NCBI RefSeq assembly: GCF_036983985.1
Contig: NZ_JALAHQ010000002.1
Coordinates: 1 to 64,000 of the forward strand
DNA from: Alishewanella metallidurans
Lineage (GTDB): Bacteria > Pseudomonadota > Gammaproteobacteria > Enterobacterales > Alteromonadaceae
DNA: 64,000 nucleotides
Direction: 5' to 3'
The notes beneath the pieces were generated by a model. That model saw nothing but the letters and a program-made list of their open reading frames with translations, did no database searches and was not told where the DNA came from. Positions 32,577 through 42,700 of this stretch are shown piece after piece. The position numbers and the translations under genes are program-made. The stretch's first letter is position 1. Every line of letters begins with the position of its first letter.

Positions 32577-34670
32577 ATGAATAAAAGGTCAATAACCTTT
32601 GCTAAGAAACCCTTAGCTGTGGGTGTTGCTTCTGCGCTGTTTGCCTTGTCATTGGCACCGGTACAAGCTGCATCCTGGAGTTTAGGTGATGTTAACATCA
32701 CTTTTGACTCTACATTTTCTTACGGTGGTAGCTGGCGTGCAGAAGAGCGTAATTTTGATACGATCAGTAAAGTAAATCATCCACGCTTCGATTGGGATGG
32801 TTACAACGCCGCAACCAACAATATTTATTTACCATCACAAATTTGGCAACAACCCGGTGCGTACTCAAGTAATGGCGATGCCGGAAATTTGAATTACGAT
32901 CGCGGCGATATGTTTAGCAGCCTTGCTAAGGGCTTACACGAACTGTCTATTTCAAAACATAATATCGGCCTATTTACCCGCTTTATGTATTTTTACGATT
33001 TCGCCTTAATGGACAACGACGTTGCTTATACCAATCCGGTGTCTGGCCAGCGCGTCGATCCATGTGCCGACAGCGATGCTCGGGCACTAACCTGTCGTGA
33101 TATACGCCTGCTTGATGCTTATGTATATGGTAATTTTAGTTTTAACGATGGTATGAACCCAGTTACGGTTAAAGTAGGCCAGCAAGTACTAAGCTGGGGT
33201 GAAAGTACTTTAATTCAGCATGGTATTAATATTACTCCTATCGACGTAGGCGTAGCCCGTGCGCCAGGTGCTGAGTTAAAAGAAGCCTATATTCCTGTAG
33301 GTATGGCAACGTTAAATATTGGTTTAACTGAAAATTTATCTACCGAAATATTTTATCAGTACGAGTGGGTAAATAGCTATCTACCTGTACCTGGTACTTA
33401 TTTTTCTACTAATGACTTCGCCGGTGAGGGCGGTTACTTACAAAACGTACAGCTTGGTTTTGCCGGTAACCCAGATATTGATCTCGCCCACGTACTACAA
33501 AGTTTAAACCAGCTTGGTGCAGGTGTCGCCGGTGGCGTATTAGACCCAAGCGTAGCAGCGCAAGCCTATTTAGCTTATCCAACTAAGGTAACATTGCGGC
33601 CGTATGGTAGTGCGGGTGAAATAAAACCGAAAAATGGTGGCCAATACGGTATTAAATTTGACTATTTTGCTACTGATTTAAATGACACAGAGTTTTCAGT
33701 GTATTACATGAATTACCATAGCCGAGTGCCGGTAATATCGGGTATTGCGTCAGACTTCTCTCAAATTGGTGCTGATATCGGTCGTTTAGCTGCATTGCAG
33801 GCTAGCGGTGGCGTTACTAAAGACAACATTACGCAACTGGCTGCGTTTTCTAAAGCGTTAGTTGAATATCCAGAAGATATTAAATTATATGGTTTTAGTT
33901 TTAATACCACCGTCGGCGAAACCTCTGTTGCTGCTGAAATCGCTTATCGTCAAGATGAACCATTACAAATCGATGACGTTGAAATTTTGTATGCAGGTAT
34001 GCCAGAGCAATTAGCTAATGCGGGGTTACGCCCTGATTTAGCCGGTATTTCACAAATAGGCCGCGATCCAAAATATGGCGCAAAGGTAGCTCCTGGACAA
34101 AAGGCGAGTGGTTTTATTCTTAGTGATACCTTGCAAGCACAGATGACATTTACCCATTTATTTGGCCCTACACTGGGCTCGGATAACTTAACCATGCTAG
34201 CTGAGGTTGGTGGTATTCGTATTCAAGATATGCCTGATCAAAGTGTCTTGCGTTTAAATGGTCCGAACACCGACCGCAGTGGCGCACCTTTATTAGGGCT
34301 AACTAACGGAGAGCTGGTAAATAAAGATGGTTTGCTAACCGGTTTATCTAATGGTGGCGAAACTAATCCATTTCCAACTGCATCAGCTTGGGGCTATCGT
34401 TTACTGGCTAAAGCCGATTACAACAACGTATTTGCTGGTGTTAACTTATCGCAGCGCGTTGTGTTTTCGCATGATGTTAATGGTATAACACCAGATCCAC
34501 TGTTTATGTTTGTTGAAGACCGTAAGTCATTAGCTTATGCGGTAAGCTTCGATTATTTAAGTAAGTGGTCAGGTGAGGTGTCATACAACGTTTTCTGGGG
34601 CGGTCAGGGTACAACGAATAACGTTGCAGACCGTGACTTTATCTCTTTCAATATTAAATACTCTATTTAA
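32577..34670 (+). CDS. DUF1302 outer-membrane beta-barrel protein
   Basis: A 697-residue exported protein. The signal peptide runs to about residue 31 (VGVASALFALSLAPVQA). The remainder alternates short polar/aromatic strands ending near the C-terminus in DRDFISFNIKYSI, as expected of a large outer-membrane barrel, although the last residue is Ile rather than Phe. The DUF1302 family pattern is visible in WRAEERNFD, KVGQQVLSWGESTLIQHGINITP and TEIFYQYEWVNSYLPVPGTYFSTND. Homologues are found with DUF1329 partners; the cargo is unknown, and hydrophobic compound passage has been suggested for some. First of four genes for a likely envelope-spanning system. Confidence 0.85.
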   Translation: MNKRSITFAKKPLAVGVASALFALSLAPVQAASWSLGDVNITFDSTFSYGGSWRAEERNFDTISKVNHPRFDWDGYNAATNNIYLPSQIWQQPGAYSSNGDAGNLNYDRGDMFSSLAKGLHELSISKHNIGLFTRFMYFYDFALMDNDVAYTNPVSGQRVDPCADSDARALTCRDIRLLDAYVYGNFSFNDGMNPVTVKVGQQVLSWGESTLIQHGINITPIDVGVARAPGAELKEAYIPVGMATLNIGLTENLSTEIFYQYEWVNSYLPVPGTYFSTNDFAGEGGYLQNVQLGFAGNPDIDLAHVLQSLNQLGAGVAGGVLDPSVAAQAYLAYPTKVTLRPYGSAGEIKPKNGGQYGIKFDYFATDLNDTEFSVYYMNYHSRVPVISGIASDFSQIGADIGRLAALQASGGVTKDNITQLAAFSKALVEYPEDIKLYGFSFNTTVGETSVAAEIAYRQDEPLQIDDVEILYAGMPEQLANAGLRPDLAGISQIGRDPKYGAKVAPGQKASGFILSDTLQAQMTFTHLFGPTLGSDNLTMLAEVGGIRIQDMPDQSVLRLNGPNTDRSGAPLLGLTNGELVNKDGLLTGLSNGGETNPFPTASAWGYRLLAKADYNNVFAGVNLSQRVVFSHDVNGITPDPLFMFVEDRKSLAYAVSFDYLSKWSGEVSYNVFWGGQGTTNNVADRDFISFNIKYSI

Positions 34671-34686
34671 GGGACGAGCACTAACT

Positions 34687-36048
34687 ATGAATAAACTCAC
34701 CCTAATTTCGTCAGCAATAGCACTAGTATTAAGCTGTTCAGTATCGGCTAAAATTACATCAGAGCAGGCAGCACGACTAGGTAACGATTTAACACCGCTT
34801 GGCGCTGAAAAGGCGGCTAGCGCAGATGGTTCTATTCCTGCTTGGAATGGTGGCATTACTGCAGCACCCGCTGGATACACAGTTGGCATGCATCATCCTG
34901 ATCCATTTTCAGATGATAAGGTGTTGATAACCATAGATAAATCAAACTTAGACCAGTATAAAAACTTACTAAGTCCAGGTCAGATTAAACTATTTGAAAT
35001 TTACCCTGATAGTTACAAAATGAATATCTACCAATCGCGTCGTACGGCGTCATTTCCCCAATACGTATACGATGCTACTAAAGACATTGCGACTAAAGCA
35101 GAGTTAATAGAAGGCGGTAACGGTATTATAAATGCTGCGATTGGCATTCCGTTTCCAATGCCTGCAACCGGTTTAGAAGCCGTATGGAACCATTTATTGC
35201 GCTATCGCGGTGTTGCTGCAAGTCGCAATGGTGGCCAAGCCGCACCAACAGCTACGGGTTCGTACACTATTATTGGTTTTGATGAACAAATTATATTTAA
35301 GTACTCAGATCCTAAAGCGACACCTGAAGCGTTAACTCAAGAAAATATATTATTCCGCTTTAAGCAAAGTGTTACTTCACCAGCGCGTTTGGCAGGTACG
35401 GCGTTATTGGTACATGAAACCATGGACCAAGTAAAAACACCGCGTCAAGCATGGACTTATAATACGGGGCAACGTCGTGTGCGCCGCGCACCTAACGTAG
35501 CTTATGATGCACCAGGTACCGCATCGGATGGCCTGCGTACTACTGATGACTTTGATATGTTTAACGGTTCACCAGATCGTTATAACTGGACATTAGTTGG
35601 TAAGCAGGAGCTGTATATTCCGTATAACAGCTATAAGTTACATAGTGATAAAGTAAAATATGCGGATTTATTGCTACCAGGTCATATTAATCCTGAATAT
35701 GTGCGCTGGGAAAAACATCGCGTTTGGGTTGTTGAAGCTAAACTGAAAGATAATACTCGTCATGTCTACGGTAAGCGGGTGTTTTATATCGATGAAGATA
35801 GCTGGCAGATCCATGTTGCCGACCTATACGACAACCGTGATGAATTATACCGTGTTGCGGTAGCGCATGGTCTTAACTACTACGAAGTGCCAACGCATTG
35901 GAGTACGTTAGAGGTTTATCATGATCTTAACTCGCGTCGCTATATCGCCATTGGTTTAGATAACGAAGATAAAATGTACGATTTCTCTGTTAAATTAACT
36001 GATGCTGATTTCACTCCTGCGGCGCTGCGTCGTGAAGGTACAAGATAA
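34687..36048 (+). CDS. DUF1329 periplasmic protein (LolB/LppX-like fold family)
   Basis: A 453-residue exported protein with signal peptide MNKLTLISSAIALVLSCSVSA. The mature start KITSEQAARLGNDLTPLGAEKAASADGSIPAWNGG is the typical DUF1329 N-terminus, and the tail ends with LNSRRYIAIGLDNED and SVKLTDADFTPAALRREG. There is no lipobox. The family is related to outer-membrane lipoprotein-sorting folds that bind lipids in a half-barrel. ATG 34687 is chosen because the signal peptide begins there; the frame is open upstream inside the DUF1302 gene. It begins 16 bases after that gene, so the two are cotranscribed. Confidence 0.85.
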   Translation: MNKLTLISSAIALVLSCSVSAKITSEQAARLGNDLTPLGAEKAASADGSIPAWNGGITAAPAGYTVGMHHPDPFSDDKVLITIDKSNLDQYKNLLSPGQIKLFEIYPDSYKMNIYQSRRTASFPQYVYDATKDIATKAELIEGGNGIINAAIGIPFPMPATGLEAVWNHLLRYRGVAASRNGGQAAPTATGSYTIIGFDEQIIFKYSDPKATPEALTQENILFRFKQSVTSPARLAGTALLVHETMDQVKTPRQAWTYNTGQRRVRRAPNVAYDAPGTASDGLRTTDDFDMFNGSPDRYNWTLVGKQELYIPYNSYKLHSDKVKYADLLLPGHINPEYVRWEKHRVWVVEAKLKDNTRHVYGKRVFYIDEDSWQIHVADLYDNRDELYRVAVAHGLNYYEVPTHWSTLEVYHDLNSRRYIAIGLDNEDKMYDFSVKLTDADFTPAALRREGTR

Positions 36049-36064
36049 GCAGTTAGTGTTATAA

Positions 36065-36096
36065 CCACGGTTGGCCAAGTGCCAACCGTTTTTATT
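36065..36096 (+). terminator. Terminator/attenuator between DUF1329 and YCF48-like genes
   Basis: CGGTTGGC/GCCAACCG arms around CAAGT, followed by a T-rich run. It begins about 17 bases after the DUF1329 stop. It would end or reduce transcription into the downstream propeller and permease genes, giving more of the two outer products. Confidence 0.83.
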
Positions 36097-36127
36097 TTTA
36101 ATCTTTTATAGAGTAAAAAACTTTAGT

Positions 36128-37162
36128 ATGCGTAAAAAAAATATCTGTCTAACAGCCTTGTTTGCTGTGTTTTGTGCAGCTGCAATGGCGGCTGAGCCGG
36201 CTGATAATCAACCGCAGCAAGCTGACATAGCAAGGCTTGCTGAAAAAGTATTGCTTACCGATATTATTGATGTTAATCAGCAAAGTTTGGTTGCAGTGGG
36301 TGAGCGTGGGCATATATTAATCAGTAATGATGGCCAAAACTGGTTACAAGCCGTTGTTCCGGTGCAGGCTAATTTGAATAGCGTGTTCTTTGTCAACAAA
36401 CTGCAAGGCTGGGCGGTAGGGCATGATGCCAGTATTTTAGTGACCACTGACGGCGGCGCAAACTGGCAATTACAACATTATGCACCAAGTACAGATAAAC
36501 CTTTGTTTGATGTGTATTTTGCTGATAAAGACCGAGGCATAGCAGTGGGAGCCTATGGTTTATTTTACCGTACTGAAGATGGCGGTAATACGTGGCAAAC
36601 CGAGTTTCATCCGGAGCTACTTGCTGAAGAAGAGCAAGAATACTTAGAAGAGTTAGCAGAGACTGATCCTGATATGTATGAAGTAGAACGGGGCGCTATT
36701 TTACCGCATTTTAATCGGTTATATGCTGACGGCAATGTGCTTTATATGGTTGGTGAGGCAGGTTTTGTTGCAAAAAGTATTGACAATGGCCTTAATTGGA
36801 ACCGGCTTGAAGCATTTTATAATGGTTCGTTATTCGATATTACTCGCACTGCACAAATGACTTTAATTACCGTCGGTTTACGTGGTAATGCCTTTATTAG
36901 CAATGATCAAGGACAAAGCTGGGCAGCGCTTATCTTAAACAAGCAGGCGACGTTAAACAGTGCGTTTTCTGACGATAAAGGCCGCTTATATTTAGTAGGT
37001 AATGCCGGTACATTATTAATGAGTACCGATAATGGCGTATCGTTTAAAGACTTTTCGCTAGCAGATGGCAAAGCTATCGTTAATGGTTTGCTCTGGCGCG
37101 ATCAGCTGTTATTAACAACAGAAGTAGGCATTAAGACGATTAATTTGAGTGAATTAAAATAA
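36128..37162 (+). CDS. YCF48-like beta-propeller periplasmic protein
   Basis: A 344-residue exported protein with signal peptide MRKKNICLTALFAVFCAAAMA. It has six Asp-box/BNR-type repeats, each with the pattern S/T-x-D-x-G-x-x-W/F: SNDGQNW, TTDGGANW, TEDGGNTW, SIDNGLNW, SNDQGQSW and STDNGVSF. This predicts a propeller like the YCF48/HCF136 photosystem II assembly factor, here in a non-photosynthetic context. It likely forms a scaffold for the envelope cluster. ATG 36128 fits the signal peptide; it is one base before the permease gene pair (stop 37162, next ATG 37164). Confidence 0.85.
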   Translation: MRKKNICLTALFAVFCAAAMAAEPADNQPQQADIARLAEKVLLTDIIDVNQQSLVAVGERGHILISNDGQNWLQAVVPVQANLNSVFFVNKLQGWAVGHDASILVTTDGGANWQLQHYAPSTDKPLFDVYFADKDRGIAVGAYGLFYRTEDGGNTWQTEFHPELLAEEEQEYLEELAETDPDMYEVERGAILPHFNRLYADGNVLYMVGEAGFVAKSIDNGLNWNRLEAFYNGSLFDITRTAQMTLITVGLRGNAFISNDQGQSWAALILNKQATLNSAFSDDKGRLYLVGNAGTLLMSTDNGVSFKDFSLADGKAIVNGLLWRDQLLLTTEVGIKTINLSELK

Positions 37163-37163
37163 A

Positions 37164-39479
37164 ATGAGTTTAAATCGATTAGTTAATAAATTTGAATATG
37201 CGCTATTTCGTCATCGCGCGGTCGTTATCTTTGCTTTTGTATTGGCAACGTTATTTTTATTATTTAAAGCCACGACGATCAAGCTTGATGCCGCATTTAC
37301 AAAAAATATACCGTTAAAACATGAATATATGCAAACCTATCTGCGCCATGCGCAAGACTTTGGTGGTGCTAATAATATTCTTATCTCGTTGTGTGACAAT
37401 AGCGGCGATATTTTTAATGCCAACTTTTTTGATACCTTACGTAAAGCCCATGATGAATTATTATATACGCCGGGTGTTGACCGCGTTTTAGTTAAATCGC
37501 TATTTAGCCCCAGCACACGCTTTGTCGAAGTAGTTGAAGATGGCTTTGCCGGTGGCCCGGTTATTCCTGCTGATTTCGTCGCTAACAAAGCAGGGCTAGC
37601 CAAAGTAAAAGAGAATACCGAAAAAGCCGGTATCGTCGGTCGGATGGTGGCCGATGATTACAGTTGCGCCATGATTTCTGCCCAATTATTTGAAGTGGAC
37701 CCTGACACTGGAAAGCAATTAGATACCATAGGTTTTGCCAATACGTTAGAACATAACATTCGTAATAAGTATCAATCAGATAGCATTAGTGTACATATCA
37801 TCGGTTTTGCCAAAATGGTTGGCGACGTTGCGAATGGTGCTAAAGGTGTGTTGCTGTTTTTCGCCATTGCGATTGCTGTTACCTCTATTATGGTGTTTTT
37901 CTTCTGCCGTTCGATAATGCTAACGGTGTTACCTATTGCTTGTTCGTTAATTGCCGTGATTTGGCAGATGGGATTATTGTCTGTAATGGGCTTTGGTATC
38001 GACCCCATGTCTATTTTAGTGCCGTTTCTGGTATTTGCTATTGGTGTAAGCCATGGTGTGCAAATGATTAATTCTACCGGCAAGCGTGTTGCAGCGGGTA
38101 TGAATGCAAAAACTGCAGCGCAAGCCAGTTTTAGAAAGCTACTGGTGCCAGGCGGTGTTGCGCTGTTATCAGACACCGTCGGATTTTTAACGTTGCTAAT
38201 TATTGAAATTGGCGTGATCCGTGAACTTGCTATTACCGCTAGCTTAGGTGTGGCAGTAATTATTCTGACTAACTTAGTTTTACTTCCGGTATTAATGTCG
38301 TTTGTGAAATTTAGCCAACGTTATAAAGAGTATGCGGCAGCGCCAACGCCCAAGACCGATAAAATTTGGTTTGCCTTGTCAGCGTTTGCCACGCGTAAAT
38401 ACGCTGCGGTTATTTTAATTATTACTGCTGCATTATTTGCCTTTGGTTATATGCAAAGCCAACAATTAAAAATTGGTGATTTACATAAAGGTGCTCCAGC
38501 GCTACATGAAGACTCGCGTTATAACCAAGATACCGATCTTATTACTAAACGTTATGCTATTTCAGTAGACTATTTAAATGTGATGGTAGAAACCATCCCT
38601 AGTGCCTGTACCGAACATAGTATTATGGCAAAAATTGACCGCTTTCAATGGTTAATGGAAAACATTGAAGGTGTGCAATCTACTGTATCACTGGCGTCGG
38701 TTTCCAAATCGATTAACGCCGCCTTTAACGAAGGTAACGTAAAGTGGCGGGTGCTACCGCGTAATACGCAAAGTTTAGTACAGGCATCGTCACGCGTTGA
38801 AACCAGCACCGGTTTGTTAAATGCGGACTGCTCGGTAATGCCGGTTATTCTGTTTTTGCACGATCACAAAGCTGAAACTATGGAGCGAGTGGTATTTGCT
38901 GCCAAAAAATATGCGCAAGAGCTTAACGATGAACAAACGCATTTTATGCTAGCTTCAGGCCCCGCCGGCGTTATGGCGGCAACCAATGAAGCGGTAGCGG
39001 AAGCGCAACAACCCATGATGTGGTATGTGTATGGCGCGGTTATTTTGCTTTGCCTACTTAGCTTTCGCTCACTGCGGGCAACAATATCGGTGATAGTGCC
39101 ATTATATGTGGTGTCGGTATTGGCAACAGCATTAATGACTTGGCTACAAATTGGCCTTACGGTATCAACCTTGCCGGTTATTGCGCTAGGGGTGGGGATC
39201 GGCGTCGATTATGGTATTTATATTTTATCAAATATGACGCCGATGCTGCGTGATGGTGTGCCACTGCGCCAAGCCTATTATGAAGCGTTAAAAGAGCGCG
39301 GTAGTGCGGTATTGTTTACGGGTATCACCTTAGCAATAGGCGTAAGTACTTGGGTGTTTTCAGCATTAAAATTCCAAGTTGATATGGGTATTTTATTAAC
39401 CTTTATGTTTGTGGTTAATATGCTCGGTGCTATTGTCGTATTACCTGCTCTAGCCGCTTTTTTATGGCGCAAAAAATAA
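37164..39479 (+). CDS. MMPL/RND-family permease
   Basis: A 771-residue inner-membrane protein with the two-half RND arrangement: a TM segment near residues 20-38, a periplasmic loop, five clustered TMs (~215-390), a second loop, and five further TMs (~625-770). The second half has the proton-relay pattern GVGIGVDYGIYI (Asp682, Tyr683). The first half reads GVSHGVQM (294-301), lacking the matching Asp. The size fits MMPL/HpnN-like exporters of lipids rather than AcrB-type drug pumps (~1030). No membrane-fusion protein or TolC-like channel is nearby; the DUF1302, DUF1329 and YCF48 proteins may take those roles. A terminator follows. Confidence 0.88.
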   Translation: MSLNRLVNKFEYALFRHRAVVIFAFVLATLFLLFKATTIKLDAAFTKNIPLKHEYMQTYLRHAQDFGGANNILISLCDNSGDIFNANFFDTLRKAHDELLYTPGVDRVLVKSLFSPSTRFVEVVEDGFAGGPVIPADFVANKAGLAKVKENTEKAGIVGRMVADDYSCAMISAQLFEVDPDTGKQLDTIGFANTLEHNIRNKYQSDSISVHIIGFAKMVGDVANGAKGVLLFFAIAIAVTSIMVFFFCRSIMLTVLPIACSLIAVIWQMGLLSVMGFGIDPMSILVPFLVFAIGVSHGVQMINSTGKRVAAGMNAKTAAQASFRKLLVPGGVALLSDTVGFLTLLIIEIGVIRELAITASLGVAVIILTNLVLLPVLMSFVKFSQRYKEYAAAPTPKTDKIWFALSAFATRKYAAVILIITAALFAFGYMQSQQLKIGDLHKGAPALHEDSRYNQDTDLITKRYAISVDYLNVMVETIPSACTEHSIMAKIDRFQWLMENIEGVQSTVSLASVSKSINAAFNEGNVKWRVLPRNTQSLVQASSRVETSTGLLNADCSVMPVILFLHDHKAETMERVVFAAKKYAQELNDEQTHFMLASGPAGVMAATNEAVAEAQQPMMWYVYGAVILLCLLSFRSLRATISVIVPLYVVSVLATALMTWLQIGLTVSTLPVIALGVGIGVDYGIYILSNMTPMLRDGVPLRQAYYEALKERGSAVLFTGITLAIGVSTWVFSALKFQVDMGILLTFMFVVNMLGAIVVLPALAAFLWRKK

Positions 39480-39504
39480 TTAATTTTACTGCATGAATAA
39501 ACAC

Positions 39505-39528
39505 GAAAATGGCCGAAAGGCCATTTTC
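39505..39528 (+). terminator. Terminator of the envelope cluster
   Basis: GAAAATGGCC/GGCCATTTTC form a perfect ten-base stem with a GAAA tetraloop, followed by TATTTACTT. It ends the permease transcript. Confidence 0.85.
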
Positions 39529-39707
39529 TATTTACTTGTACTGAATAACTTCGCAATAACCCTAAATATCACTGGTTTAACCAGAACAAAACCACCAAAT
39601 AGTACTCGAAAAGCGCTACAATAGTGACTACACTGCGCACCGGACACGCTCTGGTTTGTTCGGTAGCGCCTGCTGTTAAATGCAGTGACTGCAAAAAGGA
39701 TACAAAA

Positions 39708-42700
39708 ATGGCATTGAAAGACGGTCAACCCTCTGTATTACTACAAAATGTTAATAAATTAATCAAACAAAAAGTAAAAGATCAGGTTGGCCTGGTCGAG
39801 AAATTTGCTTATACGCTGTACGGTAATATGTCTGATGAAGACTTAGATGGCCGTAATGACAGTGACCTATATGGTGCAGCGCTTAGCTTGTGGCAAACAT
39901 TTAATGGCCATGCTGAAGCTACAGTAAAAATTCGGGTATTCAATCCGGAATTAGCAAAATTTGGCTGGGAATCTAAACATACTATCGTTGAGATGGTGGT
40001 GCCTGATATGCCATTTTTGGTTGATTCTGTGCGGATGGCACTAAGTCGTCACAGTATTACGGCGCATTTGCTATTGCATTATCCATTGCAAACCGAACGC
40101 GACAACCAGCAACAAATTACTGATTTCTTTAAGCTTGGCAGCAAAGCGAAAGCGAGCACGGAACAAACCGTATTTCATATTGAAATTGACCGCATGACTG
40201 ATACTGCGGCAATACAGCAGTTAACCGATGAACTGCACTCAGTAATGAAAGACGTGTCACTTGCCGTGCAAGATTGGCAGCCTGTGAGTGATAAACTGCA
40301 GCAAGTCATTAGCAACTTGCCTAAGCAAGCGAATAAATGCTCTGCAGAAGATATTACCCAAACCACTGAATTTTTAAACTGGTTAGCTAAAGATAACTTC
40401 ACCTTGTTAGGCTATCGCGAATATTCAATTACACCGGTAGAAGGTGATTACAAAATTAGCGGTATTGACGCTAGCTCATTGGGTTTAATGCGCCGCTCTG
40501 CGTCACGTGATCTGATGTTGTCTGAGCTACCAGAGATTGGCCGTAAGCAGGCATTAAGTAATGCGTTATTAGTATTAACTAAGACCAATAACAAATCACG
40601 GGTGCACCGTCCGGCTTATATAGATTACATCGGCGTGAAGAAGTTTGATAAAGACGGTAAAGTTGTTGGTGAAGACCGCTTTATTGGTTTGTTCTCATCA
40701 TCGTTTTATAACAACAGTGCTGCCGATATTCCGTTACTGAAAAACAAACTTGGCACTGTAATGCAGATGTCAGAGTTTTCAGCCGGTACTCACGCTTATA
40801 AAGCGTTATTAAATATTTTAGAAACTTATCCACGTGATGAGTTAATCCAAGCTACCGCCGATGAGTTATTGCATGTCGCGATGGGCGTGCTGCAAATGCA
40901 GGAGCGTGATATGACGCGCCTGTTTATGCGTAAAGATAGTTTTGGTCGTTTTGTTTCGGCCATGGTGTATGTACCGCGCGAGCGTTACAACACGCAATTG
41001 CGTAAACAAACTCAGGCGGTACTACAACGCGCTCTGGGTAGCGATGAGTCGGTAGAGTTTACTACTTATTTTTCTGAATCTGTGTTGGCACGTACGCACT
41101 ACTTAGTACGGATCAACGATAGCCATGTAGAGTATAAAGTGAAAGATATTGAACGTAATCTAATTGAAGCAGCCCGCACTTGGGAAGACAAATTTGAAAC
41201 CGCATTAATTGGTGCATACGGCGAAGCGCGTGGTCGCGAGCTGATTGCTAAGTATGTTAATGCCTTCCCGCGCAGCTATAAAGAAGAAATGTTACCGAGT
41301 GATGCATTAGTTGATATCGGTAAACTTGAAGCGTTAAACGACGATCGCAAGTTAGAAATGTTATTCTACCGTCCGCAAGAAGAAAAAGCCGACAGTAAAG
41401 CGGTACGTTTAAACTTATTCCACAAAGATCACCCAATTCATTTATCAGACGTACTGCCAATGTTAGAAAATTTTGGCCTGCGCGTTATTGGTGAAACACC
41501 TTATGCAGTGAAATGTGCTGACGGTTCTGTAAGCTGGATCCTAAATTTCACTATGGAATTAAATTGCGCAGTGCCGGCTAACTTTGAAGCGGCCCAGCAA
41601 TCATTCCAAGAGTCGTTCGCAAAAGTGTGGGGCGGCGATTTAGAAGATGACGGCTTTAACCGTTTAATCCTAAGCGCAGGTTTAAGTGGTCGTGAAGCAT
41701 CATTACTGCGTGCTTTGGCAAAATATAAGCGCCAAATTGGCGGTACATTTAGCCAATCTTATGTTGAAAGCACTTTCACTCGTTATGCCGAACTGGCTAA
41801 CTTATTGGTACAACTGTTTAATAGCAAGTTTGACCCAAGCGCTAAAGACGGTGCAGCGGTGTCAGCTAAGTTAGAAGACAAAATAGCGGCGGCACTAGAA
41901 AACGTAGCCAACCTTGATGATGACCGTATTATCCGTCGTTATGTCGACATGATTAACGCCATTGTCCGCACTAACTACTTCCAAAAGAGTGCACAGGGTA
42001 CAGAGAAATCGTATATCTCGTTTAAGATTAAAGCTGATTTAATCCCAGATATGCCAATGCCAGTGCCAATGTTTGAAATTTTTGTTTACTCACCAAGAAT
42101 TGAAGGTTCGCATTTACGTTTTGGTAAGGTTGCGCGTGGTGGTTTACGTTGGTCAGACCGTCGTGAAGATTTCCGTACCGAAGTTCTGGGCCTAGTTAAA
42201 GCGCAAACGGTAAAAAATACCGTTATTGTACCTAGCGGCTCAAAAGGTGGTTTTGTTTGTAAAAAATTACCAACAACCGGTGGTCGTGAAGCCTTTATCA
42301 ACGAAGGTAAAGAATGTTACCGCACCTTTATTCGTGGTTTGTTAGATGTTACCGACAACATTATTCAAGGTGAAATCGTGCCACCAAAAGACGTTGTACG
42401 TCTTGACGTTGACGATCCGTACCTAGTAGTAGCAGCTGACAAAGGTACTGCAACCTTCTCGGATATTTCTAACGGCATTTCTGCAGAATACAATTTCTGG
42501 ATGGGCGATGCTTTTGCATCAGGTGGCTCAAACGGTTACGACCATAAGAAAATGGGTATTACTGCCCGCGGTGGTTGGGAATCGGTTAAACGCCATTTCC
42601 GTGAAGTTGGCATTGACTGCCAAACTACCGACTTTACCTGTGTGGGTATAGGTGACATGGCGGGTGACGTTTTCGGTAACGGTATGTTGTTGTCTAAACA

